Positions 31,085 through 39,800 of a DNA stretch of 64,000 nt are shown in pieces. A model generated the notes under the pieces. That model was not told the DNA's origin and ran no database searches. It saw only the letters and a list, made by a program, of their open reading frames with translations. A program made the position numbers and the translations under genes. Numbering within the stretch: position 1 is the first letter of the stretch; each line of letters begins with the position of its first letter. The DNA is from 55-13 sp964501275. Lineage in GTDB: Bacteria > Armatimonadota > Fimbriimonadia > Fimbriimonadales > Fimbriimonadaceae. Where the stretch lies: positions 62,001-126,000 of the forward strand of contig CAZCSP010000001.1 of the NCBI GenBank assembly GCA_964501275.1. Reading direction: 5' to 3'.

Positions 31085-31789
31085 TCAAGAGGGCTTGGCG
31101 AGGATGGCAGTTCCGCAACTATCCGGGATCGGCACAAAACCACAGCCACTATCAGAGCAAAACTCGTGAACGGCTTGGCGCACGCCTTTGTAGTGTTCGT
31201 TGTTGTAGTCGTGGACAAAGATAAAACCACCCGCCGAGAGGCGTGGCCAGAAGCACTTCAGGCCATCGCGGACCGGTTCGTACAAGTCGGGGTCCAAGCT
31301 GATGAATGCAAACTTCTCATCCTCTAAACCCTCAAAAGTTTCAGGGAAGAATCCCTTGCGGATGATCGCCTTCTCTCGATGAGGCAACCGGGCAAGCACC
31401 TGATCGACGCTCGTATCCGTAAACTGCTGCACTGGCCCTTCGGTGAATCCAGCCGCCTGGTCCGCGGTAGCTTGATCGGCGGAGAAACCTTCGAAGGTAT
31501 CGAAGAGGTAAAAGTCGCGGTCTGGGAAAACCTCATTCAGGATTTGGGCAAACTTTCCCTGATAGACGCCGAGTTCCGCAATGGCCCCTGGCACCTGGCG
31601 GTCGGCAATCTCCCTCGCAACCAATTGGAGCGTCTTGTAACGAACGTAGTCGAGGGAATGCGAAGTCCACGCATCGGGAAATGCGCAGCGATCTCCTATC
31701 ATACTGGCGGTCAGCCTCGCGCCATGCTTGCCGGCTTGCTTTTGCACGTTGGAAACGACCGATTCTTTGATCCTAGATTTGATACCCAT
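31085..31789 (-). CDS. TylF/MycF-family methyltransferase
   Basis: 234 aa. The SAM-binding core is PGAIAELGVYQGKFAQILNE followed by RDFYLFDTFEGFSADQATAD, the family hallmark LFDTFEGF. Later FAFISLDPDLYEPVRDGLKC and GGFIFVHDYNNEHYKGVRQA supply metal- and substrate-site acidic residues. These enzymes O-methylate sugars in macrolides and in surface glycans or glycolipids; with no biosynthetic cluster here, a glycan target is more likely. ATG start at 31789. No close co-directional partner. Confidence 0.88.
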   Translation of the reverse strand: MGIKSRIKESVVSNVQKQAGKHGARLTASMIGDRCAFPDAWTSHSLDYVRYKTLQLVAREIADRQVPGAIAELGVYQGKFAQILNEVFPDRDFYLFDTFEGFSADQATADQAAGFTEGPVQQFTDTSVDQVLARLPHREKAIIRKGFFPETFEGLEDEKFAFISLDPDLYEPVRDGLKCFWPRLSAGGFIFVHDYNNEHYKGVRQAVHEFCSDSGCGFVPIPDSCGTAILAKPS

Positions 31790-32078
31790 CTACCTGCCCA
31801 GCACACTTGGGGTCGATTCCCAAAGCAATCACCGCTCTAATCGAATCTCGCGGCGTCGGTATCTACAGGCTGACGCTCGCGCCCCAAGAGGTGCGATTCA
31901 TATTACAGGAATTCTCGGTAAGGCAGCTTGCGATTGATAGACTCCGCTATAATAACCCCAGCGCGTCGGGCGCAACCGGGTCCGCGGAGAGGGCTTAGCC
32001 TACCGATCAACCAAATACAGAACGCAAACCAAAATGCGGCCTAACAGCGGACCTTAGGCGATCGCATGGAGGTTCGAA
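31790..32078. promoter_or_regulatory. Leader region of the ankyrin gene with a strong -10
   Basis: A perfect TATAAT (31948-31953) on the plus strand suggests a promoter, leaving a leader of about 115-120 nt before the ankyrin gene. No convincing -35 at 17 nt. The short open frame 31807-31998 ends within this promoter and has no supporting features. Confidence 0.4.
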
Positions 32079-33482
32079 ATGTCAAAACAACTCCCCGAGC
32101 GCCCAAGCTTGGAACACCTGAAGAACGAGGCCAAGGCCCTCAAGAAAGCCCACGGTCTGGCCAAGCTATCTGAGGCCCAATTCGCCGTCGCCAAAGAGTA
32201 CGGCTTCCCTAGCTGGGCCAAGCTGAAACAGCATGTCGAAGGCTACGACAGCCTGCGGGATGAATTCTTCGCGGCGATTCGCGCCGGAGACAAGGATCGG
32301 GTCCAGCAGGCCCTGAACCAAGCTCCCGGCCTCATCCGCACTCACGACCCCCAAGCCTTTGGACAGGTTCCCATCGTCGCCGCCGCCAACCGTGGCGATA
32401 CCGGCATGATCGATCTGCTCCTGAAGGCGGGGGCGGATATCGATGCCCGCAGCGACTGGTGGGCGGGCACCTTTGGCGCACTCGACCACGCCGACGAGAA
32501 GACCTCGGAATACCTTCTCAAGAAAGGCGCGGCCCTCACCCCCCATGCCGCCGCCCGGTTGGGGATGGCCAAGGAACTGAAGGCCATGATCGCGGCGAAT
32601 CCCGATGTCGTTCACCAGCGGGGCGGCGACGGGCAATTCCCCTTGCACTTCGCCAAGACTCCCGAGATTGTGGACATCCTGGCGGATGCCGGGGCTGATC
32701 TGGACGCCCGCGATATCGACCATGAGTCCACCGCTGCCCAATGGCGGATCAAAAACTTCGACGTATTGCGGCGGCTGGTCGAGCAGGGCGCGGGCACGGA
32801 TATCTTTATGGCCGTCGCCCTGGACGACCCGGACCTGATCGCCAAGCACCTTCGCGAGGATCCTCAGAGCTTCACGCGCAAAGTCGGGCAACCCGGCAAT
32901 CCGATGATTCGCGATAAGGCTCCCGGCGGCGCGATCTACATCTACGAGCTAGGCTTCGTCCGTCCGCTCCAGGTCGCGGCCAATCTGGACCGGCCCCAGG
33001 CATTCGATTTCCTTTTTGAGAAGTCGCCTCCGGCCTCCAGACTGCTGGCGGCGGCCTGGAAAGGGGATCGAGAACTGGCCCTCCAGTACCAATCCGAGGT
33101 CCAGTCTCTTTCCCCCGAAGACGCTGCCCAAATCTGCGACGCCGCCCGCGCCCGCCGCTTGGACTTGGTCAAGCTCATGCTCGAACTCGGCTTCAACGTA
33201 GACGCCCAAGACCACGAGGGGATGTCTCCGGTGATGTGGTCGGGCTTCCACGGTTGGAAAGAGGGGATCGAGGCGGTCCTTCCCCACCAACCCAACCTCG
33301 AGATCAAGAACGTCTACGGCGGCACCGCGCTGGGAACCCTCTGCTACGGCTCAATCAACGGCTGGTACCGAGACGCCCCGTTTGCCGAATGCGCCCAGAT
33401 ACTGATCGAAGCGGGTTCAAAGGTGCTAAGCCAAATGTCGGGAAGCCCTGAAGTAAACGAGGTTCTGGCAAGAAGTCGGTAG
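32079..33482 (+). CDS. Ankyrin-repeat protein
   Basis: 467 aa, cytoplasmic (no signal peptide), with GGAGG 9 nt before the ATG. The N-terminus (LPERPSLEHLKNEAKALKKA..YGFPSWAKLKQHVE) is the common head of this bacterial ankyrin group. Repeats include VPIVAAANRGDTGMIDLLLK with AGADIDARS, EIVDILADAGADLDARDIDH, FDVLRRLVEQGA, LDLVKLMLELGFNVDAQDHE and AECAQILIEAGSKV. These are protein-interaction scaffolds; the partner is unknown. A family B repeat pair begins 29 nt after the stop. Confidence 0.9.
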   Translation: MSKQLPERPSLEHLKNEAKALKKAHGLAKLSEAQFAVAKEYGFPSWAKLKQHVEGYDSLRDEFFAAIRAGDKDRVQQALNQAPGLIRTHDPQAFGQVPIVAAANRGDTGMIDLLLKAGADIDARSDWWAGTFGALDHADEKTSEYLLKKGAALTPHAAARLGMAKELKAMIAANPDVVHQRGGDGQFPLHFAKTPEIVDILADAGADLDARDIDHESTAAQWRIKNFDVLRRLVEQGAGTDIFMAVALDDPDLIAKHLREDPQSFTRKVGQPGNPMIRDKAPGGAIYIYELGFVRPLQVAANLDRPQAFDFLFEKSPPASRLLAAAWKGDRELALQYQSEVQSLSPEDAAQICDAARARRLDLVKLMLELGFNVDAQDHEGMSPVMWSGFHGWKEGIEAVLPHQPNLEIKNVYGGTALGTLCYGSINGWYRDAPFAECAQILIEAGSKVLSQMSGSPEVNEVLARSR

Positions 33483-33510
33483 CCTAAGTTTTCCAGCCTT
33501 AGACCCAACT

Positions 33511-33783
33511 GCCTCAGGGCGCTCCAGCCGCTGGTCTCCTCCCGCCACAGAACCGCAGCCCTGAGGCTCGATCGCCAAGCCTGTACCTTCATTCTACAAG
33601 CCATCCTCCTCCATCTTAGCACTCGACCAACGAGACTCTGTGTGGATGCAGCCCAGCACCGTGGCAACAGTCGCCGAGCCAACCGGGATTTGCTGTCGAA
33701 ATGATGGAAGGAGAAAGCCTCAGGGCTGCAAGGCTGTGGCAAGCGAGAGCAAGTGTCTTGCATGTCCTGAGGCAGACAAAACC
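33511..33783. repeat. Family B inverted repeat block (REPIN-like), copy 1
   Basis: The first unit (33511-33567) begins GCCTCAGGGCGCTCC and ends CAGCCCTGAGGC. The second unit (33717-33783) begins GCCTCAGGGCTGC and ends CCTGAGGCAGACAAAA. About 115 nt from the left end (through CCATCCTCCTCCATCTTAGC and CACTCG) is nearly identical to the block at 34214. It lies at the 3' end of the 132-aa gene; its twin at 34214-34494 lies just upstream of that gene, in the gap after the 136-aa gene. Confidence 0.88.
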
Positions 33784-33807
33784 ATACAAGGCAGGCAAAC
33801 AGTCTAT

Positions 33808-34206
33808 TTAAGACGTATTACCTTGTCCGTCAAGTTCCATCTCATCAAGTGCGATTTGAGCACTCGACGAGAGTTTCGCAAATAATGGATGGTTGACCCA
33901 ATCAATTGCATGTTGTTCGACATTTACAGCATTTAAATCAAAGGCCATTTTCATAATAATGCTATCTAAATCAATTAAACGCTCTCCTTCCGACGGTGTA
34001 ATCACGCCATGGTCTATTTGACGAGGGATTCCATTAGCATTCATGCTAAAAGTTTCTAGTAACTCAATGGATTCCAGTAAATCAATGCCTGCTGAGATAT
34101 CTCCTTTTCTGATAACTTCTCCAAGAAACCTGTTTGATATCGTTTGCAAGCAACTAATTACTTCCAAACGAACTAGACGTCGACTTTCACTTATAGGCTG
34201 TTCCAT
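33808..34206 (-). CDS. Small soluble protein, candidate immunity protein in the RHS cassette
   Basis: 132 aa, acidic, predicted mostly helical (LESIELLETFSMNANGIPRQ; SEGERLIDLDSIIMKMAFDL; SSSAQIALDEMELDGQGNTS). I do not recognise the family. Its DNA is clearly more AT-rich than the surroundings, which is typical of recently acquired RHS immunity genes. It lies downstream of the orphan RHS tip and the 136-aa membrane protein in the same direction, and is bracketed by two near-identical family B blocks. The immunity role is inferred from position only. Confidence 0.6.
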   Translation of the reverse strand: MEQPISESRRLVRLEVISCLQTISNRFLGEVIRKGDISAGIDLLESIELLETFSMNANGIPRQIDHGVITPSEGERLIDLDSIIMKMAFDLNAVNVEQHAIDWVNHPLFAKLSSSAQIALDEMELDGQGNTS

Positions 34207-34213
34207 TCTTTTT

Positions 34214-34494
34214 GCCTCAGGGTGCTCCAGCCGTTGGCCTCCTCCCGCTACAGAACCGCAGCCCTGAGGCTAGATCGCCAAGCCTGTACCTTCATTCTAC
34301 AAGCCATCCTCCTCCATCTTAGCACTCGGCCAACGGTCTTCCCAAGGTATATCTCCACATCCGGTGTGGATCGGCCAACTGCACGGTGCGGACGAATGCA
34401 TGGATCATGTACGGTCTTGCGCTGAGAAGAAGCCTCACGGCTGCAAGTCAGCGGAGGGCGGGGGCCAGTGACTTAAGCGCCCTGAGGCAGACAA
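34214..34494. repeat. Family B inverted repeat block, copy 2
   Basis: The left unit 34214-34270 and right unit 34432-34492 correspond module by module to copy 1. The string ACCATACAAGGCAG that follows copy 1 at 33779 also recurs at about 34600. So the duplicated block includes sequence beyond the hairpins, which points to duplication of a cassette boundary. The rest of the gap (to 34630) holds no gene. Confidence 0.87.
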
Positions 34495-34630
34495 AAGCCT
34501 CAGGGAGTCTGTCCAAGGCTCAAGGCCAAAGCAGAAAGGCAGGAAGATCCTCCGCCCCAAATCGCCTACAGCTAACCAGCTTTCAGAGAGCCAGTCAAAC
34601 CATACAAGGCAGACAATCAGTTTGTATGCG

Positions 34631-35041
34631 TCAGTCATTGAGCAGCCAACACAGAACGTAAGTGATCAGCAAACAGAATCCAGAAAATGCCAAAGACCGA
34701 ACATTTACATGTTGACGCTTCGTTGCGGATGCTTTATTGCCGTAGTGAATCACGCTTTGAATAGCCAGCATTGGAATATTAAGCAAGAAGAGACCGACTA
34801 GATGAGGAAGGTGGTCAACTACACCAGAATGACCAAATGGATAAGTAGCGACGCCAATCAGCAAAACTGCCACTACAGCTGCGCATTTTGATCCAATTGA
34901 CTCCACGATACTTAGCAATTCTTTTGGTTTTAAAAATAGCCAAAGAGACACCACTGCCGGCACGATGAAGACTGCAAGGGTTGCAATAAGCTTAAGATCA
35001 CAACCCTTGCCTGCGATACAATCAAGCAACAGACTAATCAC
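34631..35041 (-). CDS. Membrane protein, candidate immunity protein for the orphan RHS tip
   Basis: 136 aa with four hydrophobic helices (LIATLAVFIVPAVVSLWLFL; CAAVVAVLLIGVATYPFG; HLVGLFLLNIPMLAIQSVIH; LAFSGFCLLITYVLCWLL). It begins at GTG 35041, 10 nt after the stop of the orphan RHS tip, in an AT-rich segment. A small gene directly after an RHS C-terminus is the usual place for its immunity gene, and membrane immunity proteins are known for pore-forming or periplasm-acting toxins. I do not recognise the family. Confidence 0.6.
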   Translation of the reverse strand: MISLLLDCIAGKGCDLKLIATLAVFIVPAVVSLWLFLKPKELLSIVESIGSKCAAVVAVLLIGVATYPFGHSGVVDHLPHLVGLFLLNIPMLAIQSVIHYGNKASATKRQHVNVRSLAFSGFCLLITYVLCWLLND

Positions 35042-35050
35042 TTTATGCCT

Positions 35051-36337
35051 CTAGCGGCGTGTTGGCAGTTCTATCGGGAAAAGAATTGGGTCTCGGTTCT
35101 TTGGCATAGGTTGTTTCCTTGAATCGTCGATGATCTTTTTCCAATTCCAAGGGACCAACATATTGTCCATGTGCTGAGGGTTTCCAATGAGGTTATTCCC
35201 TGCTCCCACATCTGCTTCTCGAACATACCCATCTTTGTCAACTACATATGTAGCATTCGGGAGCTGCGAATACCTTGGCACACCGGGAACAAAATATGTT
35301 TGAGGTTTTTCACCGGGCATCTCTACAATAACATAGTCGACATCCATACCGGGATGCGAGATGTAGCCAGGTTCTATGGGCATAATGGTGCTGCGCTTGC
35401 CTCTTCCGGGTTCTCCAACGATCCAGACTTTCCCTTTGAACTTTGGAGACACGCTGACCATCGTCGGGTCATGCCAGTCGTTTCCATCTGGGTCTAACCG
35501 AGTAACCGGATTGCTATCGCAGTAGACATACCAATTTCTCCCTTCCTTGATAGGATCCTGGGTTAGGAACCTGCCTGTACTGGCGTCGTAGTATCTGTGT
35601 CCAAGGAGTTTGAGCGAAGAATCGGCATCCTCTTGGTAGCCAAACGAGCCTGCATAGCCGAATGGCCCTTGCCAGGTTCCTGTGCTGGTCAGCATGTTGC
35701 CGAAGGCGTCGTACTGCTTGGTTGCCGTCACCGTTTGACCGGTTCCGGTTTGGGAGTCGGCGTTCTTGAGGCCGTTGTGCAGGAACGTCGTTGTGGAGCT
35801 TCGCCTCTCCGAGATTCCGGGCGTGTAGACGGCTCCGCCGTCGCTGAGGACGGGGGCCGTGACTCCGGCTCCGTCTCGCTTGTAGGTTGCGGTTCCGGCA
35901 CTGTCTACCTTGCTTACCCGTGTGTCAAGCCCATTGTACGTGAAGGTATTCGTCGCGGTGGACGGATACGTGATAGTCGTGATGCGGCCTTCGTAGTCGT
36001 AGGCCAAGGTCGTCGTTCCGGATCCGGAAACGACCGAAGTCGTTCTGCCCGCCGTGTCGTAGCCGTAGCTCTTCTGAGTAACGCCGCCAATCTTGACAGT
36101 CTGGAGCTTGTCTCCATCGTCGTAGGCGTAGTCCTCCGTCACCGAGTTCACCGTGCGTGTCAGCCGGTTGCCGTTGCCGTCGTAGGTATACGAGGCCGAG
36201 TACCCGGACCTGGATTCAGACTCCAGTTGCCCGATATCGTCGTAGCCGTAGGTCGTCGTCACAGCATCGACCGTGTTCGTCAAGACCCTGGAGGCGTTAT
36301 AATTCTCAGTCTTAAGGCTTCTTGGAGTATGTCTCAT
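35051..36337 (-). CDS. Orphan RHS-repeat C-terminal fragment with its own toxin tip
   Basis: 428 aa. Residues about 22-285 match the last RHS repeats and core of the full RHS protein upstream, including TTSVVSGSGTTTLAYDYEGR, YPSTATNTFTYNGLDTRVSK and RYYDASTGRFLTQDPIKEGR. After DPDGNDW the sequence departs completely into a tip of about 140 aa (WIVGEPGRGKRSTIMPIEPG; YSQLPNATYVVDKDGYVREA). The tip is unlike that of the full-length protein. The N-terminus (MRHTPRSLKTENYNAS) is a junction that overlaps the preceding gene by 26 nt. This is the layout of a displaced RHS cassette that can recombine onto the main gene. The toxin activity is not recognisable. Confidence 0.85.
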   Translation of the reverse strand: MRHTPRSLKTENYNASRVLTNTVDAVTTTYGYDDIGQLESESRSGYSASYTYDGNGNRLTRTVNSVTEDYAYDDGDKLQTVKIGGVTQKSYGYDTAGRTTSVVSGSGTTTLAYDYEGRITTITYPSTATNTFTYNGLDTRVSKVDSAGTATYKRDGAGVTAPVLSDGGAVYTPGISERRSSTTTFLHNGLKNADSQTGTGQTVTATKQYDAFGNMLTSTGTWQGPFGYAGSFGYQEDADSSLKLLGHRYYDASTGRFLTQDPIKEGRNWYVYCDSNPVTRLDPDGNDWHDPTMVSVSPKFKGKVWIVGEPGRGKRSTIMPIEPGYISHPGMDVDYVIVEMPGEKPQTYFVPGVPRYSQLPNATYVVDKDGYVREADVGAGNNLIGNPQHMDNMLVPWNWKKIIDDSRKQPMPKNRDPILFPIELPTRR

Positions 36338-36797
36338 TCAAGCTAATCCATACCCAACCTTTGCTCTTGGATGGTGTTTCGGGCCTAACTCCCAGCGGTG
36401 CCGTCTTGTCTAGGACAAGACGTACAGGAATCAATATGACAGCTTGACCTTTGACACCAGGCCGATTGGGAAACCTCTCCAAGGACATTTCACCGTCAGC
36501 TTTGCGATCCACGACTTTCCAGCTACCATTTGCAAGCGATTCTGATTGCAATTTCTTTGAAATATCAGGAATGCTCCCCTTAAATGTATACCTGAACACC
36601 CTAGTTACCTGACCGTCCGCATCAATATGTTCGGAAACACTGATTGGTTTTAGTTTCTTGAAGTAATCTGGCACCACAACAGGGACTGTAGTGATACTTA
36701 AAGGTTTAGCACTGTGCTGCCCAGCATCTACAGACACATTAAATGCAAGCGCAGACAAGACGATACCAATCTTAATAGCTCTCATGTTAGTTCTCAT
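36312..36797 (-). CDS. Small secreted protein, candidate immunity protein of the full-length RHS
   Basis: 161 aa with a signal peptide (IGIVLSALAFNVSVDAG) and a soluble domain (VTRVFRYTFKGSIPDISKKL; PGVKGQAVILIPVRLVLDKT). It begins 27 nt after the stop of the 1206-aa RHS gene, in an AT-richer segment, and its 3' end overlaps the orphan RHS fragment. Position suggests the cognate immunity protein acting in the periplasm; the sequence does not identify a family. Confidence 0.6.
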   Translation of the reverse strand: MRTNMRAIKIGIVLSALAFNVSVDAGQHSAKPLSITTVPVVVPDYFKKLKPISVSEHIDADGQVTRVFRYTFKGSIPDISKKLQSESLANGSWKVVDRKADGEMSLERFPNRPGVKGQAVILIPVRLVLDKTAPLGVRPETPSKSKGWVWISLNETYSKKP

Positions 36798-36824
36798 TTT
36801 ATTGTTATCATAAGGTACTTTGGA

Positions 36825-39800
36825 TCAATATACCCTTGGATTATTCTTAGGTGAACCGGCAGCAGGGGCTCCAGGAAACCTGTGCTCAGGCGGAATGTAG
36901 GGGTCCCAGTGTCCTGGACTAGGTGGTGTTTTGGGTATGCTTGGGAGGCGCTTTGGTATACCCTTTATCCAATCCCAAATGTCTACAATCAGGTCCCAGA
37001 GCACTTCATCTCCGCCTCTCCCGCTCCAAGATTTAAACAAGTCTTCAAGAAAGTCGGTGCCTTCTGGATCAATCCTCTTAAGCGGATTACTGTCGCAATA
37101 AACATACCAATTCCTTCCAACCGCGATAGGATCCCGCGTTAGGAACCTCCCAGTTGAGGCATCGTAGTATCGATAACCAAGCAGTTTGAGCCCAGAGTCT
37201 GCATCCTCTTGGTATCCATGCTGTCCGGCAAAGCCAAACGGGTTTGCTGATGAACCTGTAGAAGCAACTGGCATCCCAAATGCGTCGTAGGTTTTGGTTG
37301 CTGTTACCGCCTGGAACGTGTTGGTCTCCAGCGAGTTGGTTCCCAGGCGATCGGCGCCGTAGAACTTGGTAGTCCCCGACCTCTTCTCCGAGACACCCGG
37401 CGTGTAGACGGCGGAGCCGTCGCCAACTACGGGCGCAGTGACGTGGGCGCCGTCGCGCTTGAAGGTGTAGCTACCCGTGCCGTCGACCTTGGATACACGC
37501 GTATCCAAGCCGTTGTAGGCGAACGTATTGGTCGCCGTGGACGGGTAGGTGATGGTCGTGATCCGACCCTCGTAGTCGTAGGCGACGGTCGTCGTGCCTG
37601 CGCCGGTGACTACGCTGGTAGTGCGGCCCGCTGTGTCGTAGCCAAACGATTTGACGGTGCTTCCGCCGACCTTTATCTCGGTCAGCTTGTCGGCGTCGTC
37701 TACCGTGTAGGCCTCGGTCACGCTGTTCAGCGTTTTGCTGGTGCGGTTGCCGTTTGCGTCGTAGGTGTAGCTTGCGCTGTAGCCAGATCGCGACTCAGAA
37801 AGCAACTGGTCGATATCGTCGTAGGTGTAGGTGGTGGTAACCGAATCCACCGTTTTCGAAGTTAAATTCCCGGCCGCGTCATAAACGTAGTCTTCCTCAG
37901 ACAAGACCGCATTGGCCGAGGTCTTGTGATCCACCGAAATCTGTCGTCCTCGATTGTCGTAGCCGAAGATCGACTTCTGCCCGGTGTCGAACGTCTGTTG
38001 CGTCAGCCGGTTGGCGTTGTCGTAGACGAAGCCAGTGGTCTCGCTGTAGCCGTTCTGCAACGAAGTCAAACGTCCGGCGTCGTCGTAGCCATAGGTTGTG
38101 GTGAGGCCGCCATCCACCATGGTCTGGCGCTGGCCGGCCAAAGTGTACGTATACGACAAATTCCCCTGCGGGGAGGTGAACGCCGTCAGTTCACTTGCCG
38201 CGTTGTAGGTCCAGCCGGTGTTGCCGGTGGAGTCCGTCATGCCGGTGCGCCGGTCGGCATGGTCGTAGGAGAACGTTACGTCCGTGCCGGTCGGGTAGTC
38301 GATGCCGGTCTGCCTTCCCGCGTCGTCGTAAGCGTAGTAGATCACCTGGGACAGCGGGTTCGTGTAGGCGCTGGTCTGGCCGTTGCCGTTGTAGCTCCAG
38401 GCTTCCACGCTGGAATCCGGCAGGGTCAAAGTCGCAACTTCACCTCTATCGGTGTAGGTGTAAGTCCGGGTCTTGTTCCGCCCGTTGGTAACACTGGTGC
38501 GGTACCCCGCATTGTTGTAGGCGTAGCTCTCCGTCTCCGACTCGGCGTTGGTCGTGCTGGTCAGGCGTCCCGCATCGTCGTAGACGTAAGTGGTCGTCTT
38601 GCCCAGTTCGTTGGTCGTGGCGGTGACGTTGCCCTCCGCATCGTAGGCGACCAGGGTCGTCGAGCTTCCCGGATGGGTGTAGGTCACGGGACGGCCCCAC
38701 TCGTCGTAGGCGACCGACTCCGTGTTGCTCAAGGCGTCGGTCGTGGAAGTAAGGCGACCCATCGTATCGTAGGCCATGCTCGTGACGTGCGTCAGCGGGT
38801 CTTCGATCTCCTCCAGGTTGCCATCCGCGTCGTACTCGAACTCCGTGACTTTGCCCAGGGCGTTCTCGACCGAGATCAATTGCCCGTAGGCGTCGTAGTC
38901 GTTGACTGCCGACAGCCGGTCCAAGGGGTCTTCGACCTCCTCCAGGTTCCCGTTGGCGTCGTAGGAGTACTCCGTCACGTTGCTCAGTGGATCGGTCGCC
39001 GTGAGCAGGTTGTTGTTAGAGTCGTAAGTGTAGGTCCACGTCTTGCTCAAGGGGTTGGTCTTGGTGAGGACGTTGCCTTTGGAGTCGTAGGTGTAGGTCC
39101 AAGTCTTCCCCCGCTTGTCCACCACCGAAGTCGGCTTGTTGACCGCGCCCAGGGTCTGGGAAGTAGAGAAACTTGCCTCGTCCACGACCGAAGCTAACTT
39201 CCCAGAACTGTAGTTGTGCCGGATTTTCTTGCCCAGCGGGTTCTCCACTTCGGTATAGGTTCCGGCGTAGGTGTAGGTCCAGGTGTGGTTGTAGGGGTTC
39301 TTCTGGGTGGCCAGGGATCCGTCCATGTTGTAGGTAAAGGTCCAGTTCTTCCCCCGCTTGTCGGTGTGGGTCGTGATCCGGTGGCTGGAGTAGGCGAACT
39401 CGTCGGTGTAGGTCACGGAATCCAGTTCAGGCCACTCCACTTCGATCAAATCGTCGTTCATGTCCCTGGTGAACGTCCAGGTCTTGCCGTCGGGGCTGGT
39501 GACGGATTCGAAGTTGTTGCTCCCGTCCAGGTCGATCTCGTAGTAGCGACCCGTGGCGTCGGTCACCCTGGTCACGTAGTTGTAGTTGTTGAGCGTCAGC
39601 GTGATCTTGTTGCCGTTCCGGTCCTCGATCTCCTCCAGGAAGCCGCCCGAGTTGAACTTGAGCTTGGTCTGGTCCTTCTTGGCAAGGGTCCAAGTGCCGT
39701 CGCCATGCTGGACCAACTCGTCGAAGATGCCGGCCGGGGCGTCGAACGGGTTGTCGGTCTGGGAGGCGTGCAGGCCGTCCTCCGGCTCTTCCACATCGAC

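Noticed and set aside
31807..31998. 63-aa plus-strand ORF before the ankyrin gene
   Set aside because: It runs through the TATAAT promoter element and has no ribosome-binding site or family features.
33511..34494. CRISPR array
   Set aside because: The repeats are long, palindromic, imperfect and few, with unequal spacers holding genes; no cas genes are present.
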